Source: Flammulina velutipes | Lineage: Eukaryota; Basidiomycota; Agaricomycetes; Agaricales; Physalacriaceae | DNA length: 64,000 nucleotides | Reading direction: 5' to 3' | Assembly (NCBI GenBank): GCA_011800155.1 | Contig: CM022375.1 | Location: 1,426,001-1,490,000 of the forward strand | Shown: positions 34,717 through 46,029 of the stretch, in pieces | Position numbering within the stretch: position 1 is the first letter of the stretch | Layout of the letters: each line of letters starts with the position of its first letter | Position numbers and translations under genes: made by a program | Notes under the pieces: model-generated | What the model was told of the DNA's origin: nothing | Seen by the model: the letters and a program-made list of their open reading frames with translations, nothing else | Database searches by the model: none

Positions 34717-35923
34717 ATGTCTTCCTCGTCGCAATTCGACATGACAGACAAAGATGTTGTGTATGAGTTGGCATCTCAACTTCATTCTGGAGTCCTCGAC
34801 ATCTTAGGTTACGGAATGTATACTGGTGTCTACTTTATTGCGCTATATCTAACCTGTACGTATTTGGTTGACTTGACTTTCACATATCCTTAACTTTATG
34901 CTTAGTGTCGAGATCTCGCATAGGATCCGCCCTCCTTGTTAGCATCATGTGGATCCTTGTCACGATACATGCAAGCATCAGGTGGGCTCAACTTGACGAC
35001 ATATACATTCGAAATGGAGAAACCCGTGAAGCGCAACTGGCATCGCTTTCACTATCTCGATTCGACGGATTCTTTTCACAGAGCGTAACAAATGCAACAG
35101 TGACACTGGTTAGCCTTCTGTTGGCTGACTTGACAATGGTGAGTTTAAGCACGCTCCGATGTTTCCATTCAGCAAATTGCTCCCCAGATCTGGCGATGTT
35201 GGGTGCTGCACGGCCGACGATGGCTCGTTGTTGTCATTCCTGGTTTATCACTTGTGTCGGGAGCAGGTGTGTACTATGAACCTGATTCAATTCATCCTTC
35301 TAATGATGTAGCATGTTATATCTGGCGAACAGTCATCATCTTTTTCACCGACAGTTTCTGGACCACTGACCAAATCGCCAACCTGGAGCTCTTATTCTTA
35401 TCGACGACTGTTCTGACGAACATATATTGCACTACGTCTATCATCTACCGCGTCATTGGCGTCGACGGTTGGAGAAAGTCACTGAAGACGTACCGCAGGC
35501 TGACGGAGATCCTCATCGAATCTTCCGTTTTGTACACTGTCATCTATGTGATGAGAATTGGGCTGCAGATTTACACCCAGTACTTCACAGAGAAGGCTGA
35601 TGAACGTGCGCGTTTTGCACAAGCTCTGGCATATTCAATCACGGTACCCACATTGTCATTTCGAAAGCCGCTTCACTTAATATAACATTATCGTATAGGG
35701 AATGGCACCCACTCTGGTTATCGCTCGGTTGGCAGCGGGATACGGACGTCCGGATGATTCATGGACACGCGCATCTCTTCCTCATATGCCCACCACGATG
35801 CGGTCTTTGACCGAAAGCTTACAGTTCAGGCGGTCGAACACTAGCATGGATACTGCTGATTTGGAGAGGAGTACTACTAATAGTACGTTGGAGGATGAAT
35901 CCACCCGACTCTTGGTCGTCTAA
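34717..35923 (+). CDS. 7-TM family protein F
   Basis: Exons 34717-34855, 34906-35138, 35188-35266, 35312-35643 and 35699-35923; 335 aa. Exon plan and phases match the family. Blocks include GVLDILGYGMYTGVYFIALYL, SRSRIGSALLVSIMWILVT, IWRCWVLHGRRWLVVVIPG, LLFLSTTVLTNIYC and TEILIESSVLYTVIYVMRIG. The basic linker after LSR is two residues shorter than in the paralogues. The tail keeps GYGRPDDSWTRASLPHM but ends differently (STRLLVV). A COA1 relic follows at 36165. Function is unknown. Confidence 0.8.
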
Positions 35924-37449
35924 AAGCCTTTCGACGACCTCGCAAACGGAGAGATTGAGGTGTTTTGTAGAACTCCGGTACTCATTCTTGGTACCTAACA
36001 CCTCAACAGATAATACAAATCTATGAATATTCGACTTGCGCCACAAATGGCACTTATTTCCTTGCCATTTACCCCCTACAACAGGTCTCAAATATGTCGT
36101 GCTTGGTGAGGATGATGTCGCCGTACCGTCGAAATGCAATTTTTGAATAACAATGCGATGCGGAAATGGGCGTCTACAATCGTCCACAAACCACAACACC
36201 CTCTCACGTTTTACCATCATCATTGATACGTTCAAATTACAATATTGACCCCAAAATCCCCACAACGAGGCATTAACTAGACTGGCCGCTGACACAATCC
36301 AACGACGCCATCACATTCTGCCAGCGTTGTCCGTTAAATGGTCTTCGTGATCTCTCGGTAGTCCTACTACGAGCCGTCCAAGGTGACAATGGAGTCCGGG
36401 GAAACCTCGGGCAAGGTATATCGTTGAACGAAGATCTCACCAAAGGTATGTCGCGGTTCAAGGTGGTTTCTGACTGGCGGTACTCATAATCAATTGTAGT
36501 CTCTTGCACTAATACTTATACCTGGGCCGGGCATGTCAATGAGTTCCATGAGGGAGAAAATCGGAAAAGGCAGGTGAGCTACCGCTGATATTGCACCGGC
36601 CCACTCATCGTGAAGAAGATGATCACTACCGCTCGTTTTCTTCAAATCAGTGTCGGGGCCGAATGCAGCAAGGTGCCGTATTCTCTATAACGCGCAAATC
36701 TTGGTCGCTGGAACGAGATATCAGATAGGATGCTGCATTCAGCACAAGATCCGGCTGGAACACCTTGGCTCACTTCTGTACATACTAGGACATACTACGG
36801 CGGATTTCAAAGACCACATGTGATTCTACGTGCGGCATCTCTTTTCTCCCATTAGGTACTGTGAGCCTACTGAACCTTCTACAGAGTGTTTCGAAATAAC
36901 CTTGATTACCGGAGGATCATCGTAGTGCATGCTTTGAAGCTGTGAACTACATGGAATGTATGTACATCACCCTCGAAATCGAACTCGGAGGGACCTTTCC
37001 CCCGAAGTTGTGGATATGCGGAGCCCAACTTGTTGTTCCGTGAAGTCTCGCAGACCCCTTGAAAACATGTGTAGCACTTGCGACGCATTGGGCTAATATA
37101 GGATGGCTTAACGCTCAACTTCGTGATGCTATTGCATATCTTATAAAGCAGATAACGACACAGCCATGACGATGTTCGAGATGGAATACATACTTCGGCG
37201 GGCGCAGCCTCAACGCTCCTATTTAAACATACGGGGTCTCATTCATTCTGCACGACTTGCCGTTACTGATGATCGATGGTGTAGGCTACACGTCGCACCA
37301 AGCCTGATCGTGACACGGGAAAGCAACATCGTTGCAGTGACTTTGGGAGTCTTCTCCTGAGCTATGGATCTTGAAACAGTACGTTTCTTGTATATTAGCT
37401 CCCATAAGTTACACGCTGACATTCGTTCCATCCACCGTCAGCTGCTACC
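35924..37449. other. Spacer between 7-TM F and G
   Basis: It contains a COA1 5' relic (36165-36220) and the probable 5'-UTR intron of gene G (37379-37441). No other gene is recognised. Confidence 0.4.
36165..36220 (+). pseudogene. Relic of COA1 5' end
   Basis: GTCTACAATCGTCCACAAAC, then CACAACACCCTCTCACG, then TTTTACCATCATCATTG, in the same order as the COA1 upstream region and start codon. Confidence 0.5.
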
Positions 37450-37957
37450 ATGTCCTCCGACTCCAACTTCAGTCTAACAGAGGCTGAAATTGTGTATGAG
37501 CTGTCATCCTTGTTTCACGCTTCCATCCTCGACATCTTGGGTTATGGAATATATACCAGTGTCTACTTTGGAACACTATATTTGACTTGTAAGTTTTCCT
37601 ACTTGCTTTCGCTTTCGTGTTCTCAAAATTTGCATGCTCAGTGTCCCGAGGACACAACAGGCCTCGCGTAGGTATCCCGGTCCTTACTACCGTCATGTGG
37701 ATCCTTGTGACGATCCATGTGAGTATAACATGGGCCTCTCTCGATATTGTGGTTATTCAGCACGGAGAAACTCGGGAAACACAATTCAATGCGCTTCTCT
37801 GGTTCACATTTGAAGAATTTCGTCTACAGCACGTAGTTGATGTTGCAGTCACTCATGGCAGCCTTCTACTGGCCGACGCGGTGATGGTAACGACATTTCT
37901 AATCTAGTTGCTAATTGCTCAAGACTTTTCATAGATTTGGCGATGTTGGGTGTTATA
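37450..37957 (+). pseudogene. 7-TM family gene G, truncated in exon 3
   Basis: Exon 1 (37450-37588), exon 2 (37642-37886) and the first 23 bp of exon 3 (from 37935) are normal, with intact splice sites and phases. They encode helices 1-3 and the start of IWRCWVL. At about 37957 homology to the paralogues ends abruptly and a TAA follows in frame. Exons 4 and 5 are absent from the window. The break lies at the left edge of the region containing the Helitron. Confidence 0.8.
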
Positions 37958-38103
37958 AGTCTAGAATATTTTTATCACTACCAGTGTACCTATAAGTAGA
38001 TCGTATCTATCTGGCCAGTCAAAGGACTAATTATTTATGCGCCTCAAATTATCATCGTATTTTTTTGCTCATTTGTCACGTTACGCTACATACCAGGAAA
38101 GAA

Positions 38104-38425
38104 TAGAGGCTTTTTGCGCCGATATATATCAAGCTTTTTCGACATTAAGGAAAGGCTAGTACATACCATATGCCTTGATAAAACCCAGAGCCCATCTACT
38201 CAATGAGGTGAGTATGCAGAGGAAGTAGTCCGTTTTCACCCATTCAAGGGATCTCAAGTAAACCTCGGTGCTTCACTGTCCCGTTGAGCTCACTTCACGC
38301 CCTCCGCTTCCCGCTTTTTGGCCTCAGAGGCACTGGACAGTCAGAAGATGTGTTGACATTTTGCATTTAACTACGCGTAGTATGTTTTATCGGTTCCCAA
38401 TATATATTCCTGCAAAAAGCCTCTA
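38104..38425. mobile_element. Small MITE with TA target duplication
   Basis: Perfect inverted repeats TAGAGGCTTTTTGC (38104-38117) and GCAAAAAGCCTCTA (38412-38425), extended by a partly matching ATATATAT block. Both ends include TA, as for Tc1/mariner-type insertions. At 322 bp there is no coding capacity. Confidence 0.6.
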
Positions 38426-38762
38426 ATGTCCATCGGAATGAAGAGGACTACAGGTTTGATGGTTGGAATTCGGTGCCCACATCCTATTATTCAAGTCCTA
38501 TTATTCAAGGGAAAATGGCTTAGTCATATAAAGCTCAAACGCACGTGGCAGCAATCAAAGGTGCGCAAGTCAAGTCGATGTATCAACCCGCCGCCTCTGT
38601 GGCAGCCATACCTTGAAATCATCCTGTAGAAATGTTTGTTTGTGTTCTATACAACTATTATTCAATAAGAGAAAAAGAAGGACAACCCCCGTGTATAGTA
38701 TAGAACTCAAAGAATTTCAACCTGGCAGCCTTGACATGTGCGCCTCCCCCACCGGCTACCAT

Positions 38763-38812
38763 CTGGGCTCAAAGTGTCAAGTAGGTGGCAGTGTCTGACA
38801 CTTTGAGCCCAG
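38763..38812. repeat. Perfect 17-bp inverted repeat (hairpin)
   Basis: CTGGGCTCAAAGTGTCA and its exact complement TGACACTTTGAGCCCAG are separated by 16 nt. It lies in the 5' part of the presumed Helitron. It could be a terminal or cis-acting structure of that element or the remains of another insertion. Confidence 0.8.
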
Positions 38813-39381
38813 TTTTGCCTGCCTGCATCCGGTCTATGGACATGTCATTGCCGGTAAATGTGGTCGACGCGACGTGTCCGATATACCCGATGCGTCTTTT
38901 CTCGGCCGCATTTCCAATTGCGGACTGAGGCTTAGTCATCTTTTCCGCCCTTGTCTTCAACGTCGATGTCGTATGGTATGTAAGTAGCTAAGACACCGTA
39001 TACCTATTTTGTTAACCAAAAGACAAAGAATGCTGTTACATAGCAACGAAGAGTCTGATCCAAAGCAAATGGAATCTACACCACATATTGTACCCCTTCA
39101 ACAATTAAGGTGATAATAATGCGTGGCGCCAGTTGCGCCTTGGCAGATTCGCGTTGATTCTACCCGCCAACGGCCAAATATGCTCCGTTCCCGAATCTTC
39201 GCTATACCCTGACAGCACCGCCGCTGCATTCCATTCTGATTCAATCACCTAAACAGACGAGTAGACACTGTTAGCCCATAATGTGTGTAATGCTTTTCTT
39301 CTTTCGAAACTGTATACTCATAATTTTGGAAGGTCAGACAACGAACAAGAACGAACCGCGCAGCGCGAGAGGTTCCGTCAA

Positions 39382-41990
39382 ATGCATCCTCATCCCAGCA
39401 GCCCTCGACGTCGACGTATTCCCAGAAACGATGAGAATGTGGCCCCTTCTCTACTGGATGAGGAAGAACAAACTCGACGTGCTACACTGCGTGCTGCCAC
39501 ACGTCAGGTCGACGTGCAGACCTCGCCTAAAAAGAGGCGCAAACAGACGACGACCCTCTACTCCACACCATCATCTGTTCCCTCCACAAGCAAAGCGTCA
39601 ATTGAGGATCCTTTTGTAGACGATATTCCTGCCCGTCGGCCTCTTCAAGTACACGACGATAACCATGTCTCGATGCTCACTCCTCCTCAGTCTCAAGCAA
39701 CAGGAGAGGTAAGTTCACTTTTTCAATGCTTCTGATATATTCTCATCAATTCTTTGCTCAGTCGCATATACTCGATACTTCATATAGACGATCTGTTGAA
39801 GAAGCTAATCTCAACCGGCGTCAGATAGCCCAACGCAAGCGACGAGAGAGGGAGCGTCTAGCAAGGGCACAGAACGTTCGTAATACTAGCTTTTTTGACA
39901 ATGCAAATACTAATTCTTTCATAATAGACTGCAGCTAACCAAAATGAACACATTGACCCAACGTCAGCGTTCCCTCGAATAGACCTGCGTGCTATCCACT
40001 CGCGTAGGCCTCAAGCGAGTGTGCACAGAAATTTTCAATACCGTCCAATGGTCGTGCAAAACGATCAGGACCAGCTTTTGACTCCGCCTCCAACGCAAAC
40101 ACCAACGGAACCTCTCGAGTCCATTCACGCCCGTTTGAGAAATCTCCGCGACAGGCTGCAGCTAGACGCGGAAAGGCGACGAGAGTGGGAGGAGATTGTG
40201 GGGATGGAGAATGAGTGGCGAGAAATTGAGACGAGAATTCGGCAAGATAGAGGCGAGAGAGAGTGGAAGGAGATAGAGGAAAGGTTGAGAAGCATCAGAG
40301 AGGCGAGGGACGAGGAAGAGAGGACAGAACGGGAAATGGAAGAGCGAGAGATGGAAGCGAAGGAACAAGCAGCAAGGGAGCAGCTTGCCAGGGAGCGCAG
40401 GTCAGAAGCTCGACGTCGAGGACAGCAACGACGTCGAGAGCGCGAGCGCCTTCTTAGAGAGGAAACCGAGCGACAAAGAGACGACGGACAAGCAAGGGGG
40501 CAAATCGAGAGGGATAGAGAGCAGGAAGGAAACCAGAGGGAAGGACAATGGCGAGAGATGATGCGTATGATGGGACTGGATGACAACCAGGCTGGGGAAC
40601 AAGAGCGAGAGCAGGAACAGGATAACAGAGAGTTAGAAAGAAGACAATGTAAGTCGCTCTTTATTTTTAGTCTCACACTATATATTAACGTTGTGTCTAG
40701 ATGAAAACCCTTTTATCCATACGCGAGGGTTCTTCTGTGCTGCAAGACGACCTTACTCTGAGCCCATGGAGCAGCACGACTTTGGACCAATGAATGTCTC
40801 ATGTCCAGAGTGCGGTGCTATGCACTGGTACGAAGAGCACACTGATGGAAATCGTACTCGGCCTCTCTTTGGCATGTGCTGTGACAAGGGCAAAGTCGAG
40901 CTGCCTGTCATTCTACCCCCACCAGAAGCGCTGCAGAACCTTCTCACTGGTCATGACAGAATGTCAACGGAGTTTAGGGAGAACATTGCACAATATAACA
41001 GCGCACTCGCATTTACCTCTGTGGGAGTGAAAACCGACAGCCAAGTCAATCATCGTGGGCGCGGTCAGCCAGTGTTCCGTATCCAAGGCGAATTAAAGCA
41101 CTGGGCTGGCTCTCTCCTCCCTCAGCGCTCTGTCGCACCTGCCTACGCGCAAACCTACATTCTTGATCCACACGCTGCACATCAGACTCGCATGCAGCGC
41201 AACGGAAATCTTGAACCACGCACAATGCAAATCCTCCAAGAAATGCTCGCTCAGTACAATCCCTATGCACGACTCTATGTCCAGGCGTATGAGGTGCTCC
41301 GCCAGTATCCCAACAGTCCTAACTACGCCGCCGCCATCCGCTTACGCCCTGGTCAAGACAGACGCCGGTACAACGAGCCTCGTGCTGATGAGGTAGCCAT
41401 TCTGGCGCATGACGATGAAAACAAGCCTTTTGAGAAACGAGACATCATTCTTCGTCTTCGTGCTCCTGACGGCCAATATCCACTGCAGCGTATGTGGGAT
41501 GATCACCCCGCATATACACCCTTGCACTATGTCCTCCTGTTTCCTTTTGGTGAGGCTGGGTGGGAGCCAACATTGCGTCTACACGAGCCAGATAAGGAGC
41601 AGCCCAGTCGTCTCACATTAACGCGCTACGTTGCATATCGTCTTCATCCTCGTTCAGATGACTGGCCTTTGATCTTCCGCAGTGGGAGATTATTTCATCG
41701 CTATCTTGTGGACATGTGGGCTTGCGCGGACCAACAGCGACTATCCTACTTGAAAGAGAACCAGGCAAATCTTCGTGCCAGTCTTTACAAAGGTCTGGAA
41801 GATGCCATCAACCACAGTGATACCAACTTTGAAAACGTTGGCCAACGCATCATCCTTCCCTCTTCCTATGTTGGCGGCCCTCGATACATGCACCAACGTT
41901 TTCAGGACGCGATGGCTCTTGTACGCCATTACAAAAAGGTTGATCTCTTTATCACCGTCACTGCCAATCCAAACTGGCCGGAGATCACGC
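39382..41990 (+). CDS. Helitron Rep-helicase, 5' part (interrupted)
   Basis: Exons 39382-39708, 39762-39879, 39935-40648 and 40701-41990, which then continue in phase at 59410. The start at 39382 is the best in-frame ATG; the frame opens earlier, at 39283. The N-terminal 430 residues are Arg/Glu-rich and coiled-coil-like (QRKRRERERLARAQN, then long EER repeats). Then comes a Cys-rich motif (CPECGAMHW) and the Helitron N-terminal helicase-like region, with LLFPFGEAGW and QRIILPSSYVGGPRYM, typical of fungal Helitron transposases. The reading frame stops shortly after entering the LTR (42080-42082). The joined frame (5' plus 3' part) is 1,794 codons without a stop, so the only visible lesion is the insertion. 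Confidence 0.85.
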
Positions 41991-43730
41991 TGATGTACAG
42001 TGTAGAAGAACGCCACAAAAACACACACAAAACACACACTAACAAGTCACTGGTGCGATGCGGGAAAGTCCGATGTTTATAGCGGGATTTCACGTTATAG
42101 TAGCAATCGTTCGTTTTGTAATAGGTGGTATGGGACGGGTTCTTGTTCTTTGTATCTTTGTTTTATGGGACTGTTTCTCTCTATCTTCTGTTCAAAATGC
42201 TTATACTAGTTCGACGGGGTAACAGGGATCTGATCTTAAACTGAGTTCTAGTTTGCCACTAAGTCACAGGCCGATTGGGATGTGTGTAAAGAGACCTAAT
42301 GAGGCTCTTCCCAGGCCAACAACCTTCAACCACACTAGGGAGCGGGAGCTCTGGTATCTATCTGTATAATCAGGACTCTCCAACAACTAGTCGGGGCCTG
42401 AATAGATAGCCTAGCACAGTCTGAACCACACTTGTATGGGACTTGGGACTCCAACCAGAGTTGGTAGGTTCTTTAGATGGAATTTCCCGCGGAAACTCGG
42501 ATCGTTTGAATCGCAAAGGACTTGGCTTCAACTTCTTTAATATGGGAAGTAGCTCCAATGAGTTCTTAGATCTTTGGTTCTGTTTCTTATTTCCACCTAT
42601 CTAAACAGTGGTTCTTTTTCTAACTAAATCTTAGAGTCTATTCCTCCAGTATATACGGCTTGTGGGCTGCGGATACGGGGGGCGTAAGCTACTGTAAATA
42701 GTACAAACGAGCTAGCTTTATAGTGTTTTCTATATACGTCTGAATAAGGATATAATACCGAGTCCGCTGGTTCGGGGGAATATTCCGATAGGATGTACGG
42801 AATATCCCTCTAATGGTGCCCTTGGCATTGCTGCCTATTCGTTCTGGCTTCTATTTGCTTTGAATCCAACCAATGGTGGCGCCGTAACTGGGTTTGCAGT
42901 GGCGCCAGGTTGTTCCTTGTGCTTGGAAGCTCCACTATTTCATCGTTTTCCACTATTATTAGCGGCCGAGTCCTGTCTAGCAGGAACTCTTAGCCTTTGT
43001 TCGTATTCTTATTTCATACTACGAGTCCGAGTAGTACCGACTAGGTTTGGTATACTGGACGCGCAAGTATGTTCTTAGTATCGTGTTCGGACTTTTCCGG
43101 TAGTACTCCGGAAAAGCTATCGTTGTATCTTTACGAGTTGTCGATAGTACTCGTATTGTAGGTCCTTGTAACGATTTACTTGTGGATCCCGAGAATCGAT
43201 CAGGAACAGTCCACCGGAGTAAGTCGATCGGTGATCGAGCAGTATCTTTTGAAAGCCTAAAAGGTTACCCTGACTCCTGAGTCTCCTATGTAATATCCCG
43301 ACGTCTGAGTAGTATGAACATTTGGTTTGCTAGTCCAGCTAGCGTTTAACTGCTTGCTGGCGTTGCGTCTCTTTATGTAGAGTTTCCTTGTGTAAGGGTA
43401 ACTCGCCGAATTCCGTTAAGTATTTCGGAGTTTCGCGCGTTCAAGTGTATTTGATCACGATGTCTCCATTGGGGTACTTTTGATGATGATATTCAAGATC
43501 GTCATGTGTGGTTTGGCTATACCTACACGCCCTTCAGCGTGTGGCGCTTTTCCGACGAATCTTAGGAGTTTTCCGGTCGTATCACGGAAACTCCTTACAC
43601 TGTATCGTATACGCGTTTCGGTCTGTAACTAGAGGTTCTTGTACTCATAGGTTCGTTCTATCACTAAGAATGCTTCTTAGAATCGCAAATTTTGGGGTCT
43701 TTGGTACTTGCATTAATACAATGCGCATCA
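41991..43730 (-). repeat. 3' LTR of the retrotransposon
   Basis: 1,740 bp, essentially identical to 57666-59405. It contains several TTCCG-N9/10-CGGRA stem-loops (for example 42783-42802, 43095-43113, 43411-43430, 43571-43589). Confidence 0.95.
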
Positions 43731-43740
43731 TCTCCCATAG
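43731..43740 (-). other. Polypurine tract candidate
   Basis: Read on the minus strand, CTATGGGAGA lies immediately before the 3' LTR (TGATGCGC...). This is where the purine-rich plus-strand primer of a retrotransposon is expected. Confidence 0.5.
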
Positions 43741-43889
43741 ACTTATTTGATGGTGTCCGCACCATCCTGGTTCCCCTATCGTTGGATCCCTCAATATTCT
43801 TCCTGGACTCGGCTCTTGGAAAGGCCAATAGGTAGGAGGACAATTCCGCTTATTTCAACGGAATTCTCCCGGCTTTGCACGTTCCATTA

Positions 43890-43912
43890 CCAATATTTCT
43901 TCACTATAAAAG
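43890..43912 (+). promoter_or_regulatory. Candidate CCAAT and TATA boxes of cargo gene 1
   Basis: CCAAT at 43890-43894 and TATAAAAG at 43905-43912 precede the ATG at 43956 by 62-66 and 44-51 bp. They suggest that the antisense cargo has its own promoter. The spacing is short, so this is tentative. Confidence 0.35.
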
Positions 43913-43955
43913 CAGGCTGAAAACTGTGGCGCTCTCCGTTTTATCCTTCGTTACT

Positions 43956-45586
43956 ATGCCTCCCAAGATCCCTCAATGGCACTCCATTGGTTCTTCAATC
44001 TCTGCGGAAGCCCCCATTGCTACGCTGGAGCTCGTCCAGTATCGCCTTGCTACTGCCCCGTTGATCAACGACTTCTTGGTTAATTACTCGCTCCCGGATT
44101 CGACCAACTCCCTTATTGTCGACGCCATCGAACAGCTCACTGCCCCAGTGATGGCCTTGTTGCGTACGGTGTCTGCCAATCCGACGCCACGGGATATTCC
44201 GATTGTCGTTGTGGACAAGTTCTTTAGCAAGTTGCTGGTATGTCTTTCCGCTTTCTTTCTATGTCTCCTACTAAGATCTTTATTTATCTTCTAGCTCATC
44301 AATCAATCTCTGAAGGGAACCACCGCCGCGGAGGCTTCCTTCGAGATTTTCTCCTTCTTCTGGAATCTGCGCAACGTCCTTGGGGTTTATCTCTTGGAGT
44401 TAGGCGTTAGCCCAACTCATCACCGTATCAACCTTGCGGATATGTTCACTCCAGTTCTTAATACTGTGGGTCGAGGCAAGGCTTATATTGCACCGCCTTA
44501 TCCCGAGAGCCACCCCCTTCATGCTGCTTCGCGTGTAGTTCCTAAGGTCAAGGCGCCAGCTCCAGCTCCTGAGCCTACACCTGCACCCAAGCTTACTGCT
44601 AAAGCCATGCGGGCTGCCGCGAAAAAGGTATGGACTTTTCCGCTTATTCTTCGGTCTTTCTAACTTGTATCACTTTCTTAGGCTGGCAAGACTGTTAAGT
44701 CTGCCGCCATTATCGACGATGCCCTCGAGGCCGTTGGAGATACTACCAACGCCACTCTTACTGAGGATATCGGTATGTTCTTTTGGTGACCGGCAGTTTC
44801 CGCTTTACTAAACGGACTGTCTGGTTTCTTCAGAAATGGACGATGGTGGGTCTGAATCTGATCTTTCTGACGATGAAGATGTGAGCTTAGTTGCTTACTT
44901 CTAGGCGTCTCAAGATTGACTCAACCCCTGCAGGACTTGACCATTATTGATGGAGATGGAGTGCGCCGCAAGGACTTCCCCCCTTCTCCGGTTCGTACTT
45001 GTCTTTTTCATCTAAGGCTTGAACTAAAGGCATTTCTCCTTTATTCATAGCCTGCTGAAGTCGAAGGCCCCCGTGTGGTAACTTATCGTCCCTACTCGAT
45101 GATCCCAGGTATGCTGATCACTTCTCGCGCATACCAGAAGGCCATGGAGGTTATAGGAAGTACGGTCACTTTCGTGGAACCTGCTCCTTTGCTCACTAAA
45201 CGCAAAGCTACGGAAGATGGATCTCCTCGTCCCCTTAAGAGCCTTAAGGTTGACTCCGTTCGTATTGACAACACCTTTGTCGAACAATTCATTGGAGGTG
45301 CGTTTAGTTCTTCTTATCTTAATCTTATACTTATCGCATTTTTCCGTGTTTCTTAGCGGGCGCTACCGCTCAGAGTTACGGAAGCTCTGTTGCTCGAGTT
45401 ATCAAACAAGTCAACCGACTCCTCGCCGCCGACGAGTTGACTGAACTCGGACCTGGTCTGGTTTCTTCTGAGGTGGCGCATCGCAATGAGTTGATTAGAC
45501 TCTTGAATCGTATTCACGGCGACGTCCAGACGTTCAATCGTACCAAGGACTTGTATATCGCTACTGTCAAGTCTATGCTCGAATAG
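43956..45586 (+). CDS. Retrotransposon cargo protein 1 (antisense, unknown)
   Basis: Seven exons: 43956-44237, 44295-44627, 44682-44772, 44834-44880, 44934-44990, 45051-45297 and 45357-45586; 428 aa. All introns are GT-AG, 43-61 bp, with phases that join exactly, which argues for a working gene. The N-terminal 180 residues are helical and probably globular. A Pro/Ala linker (APAPAPEPTPAPK) and an acidic stretch (SDLSDDEDD) follow. A basic nuclear-localisation-like segment (KRKATEDGSPRPLKSLK) precedes a helical C-terminus. No known domain was recognised. It is transcribed against gag-pol, so its introns would be invisible to the splicing machinery in the genomic RNA and survive retrotransposition. 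Confidence 0.75.
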
Positions 45587-46029
45587 ATATTTCCCTGTTA
45601 CAACTAGGTAGTTGCCCATCCCTTCTTTCCGGGTGATACTACCGTTTACCTATTGTGTTTCCTGGGCTCTTTATCTTTTATCTTTATCTTTCTGATACTG
45701 TAGCCATCGCTTATTGACTTCAAATATAACTGTCCCCTAAACTTCGTGTGATTTGAACTTCAAGCTAGACCCCGAAAACACTTGTGCGCCACTTCCGTGA
45801 TTCCTAGCGGAATTTCGCATGAAGTCTTCGCCGGTCTCCTTTCTTGTTCTTAGGGGTTTACAATTTTCGCTTTCCATATTGGCAATCTTCTATAGCCTAT
45901 ACGTTCGTTATTTTCTTCGCCTTGACGAATACCCGACCCATTAGCCAGTCGATCATACACCTCCTATTAGATTTGTACATCGTTTATAAGACTGAACTTT
46001 TGTAATGTCTCGGTCTTCGTCTGTCTCAG
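45587..46029. other. Spacer between cargo genes 1 and 2
   Basis: No gene. It holds one TTCCG-N10-CGGAA stem-loop at 45793-45812. Confidence 0.5.

Larger units (their letters stand above)
37958..39381. other. Non-coding region left of the Helitron gene
   Basis: It contains a TA-flanked MITE (38104-38425), a 14-bp direct duplication (TCCTATTATTCAAG twice, about 38483-38511) and a perfect 17-bp palindrome (38763-38812). The 5' end of the Helitron must lie here but could not be fixed. ORFs on either strand show no family resemblance. Confidence 0.4.

Noticed and set aside
40125..40676. Minus-strand Ser/Leu-rich ORF opposite the Helitron N-terminus
   Set aside because: Complement of the Arg/Glu-rich coiled-coil exon. 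No independent support.
42860..43750. Short ORFs in both LTR copies (also 58535-59425)
   Set aside because: They lie within the LTR, duplicated only because the LTR is. No coding signature.
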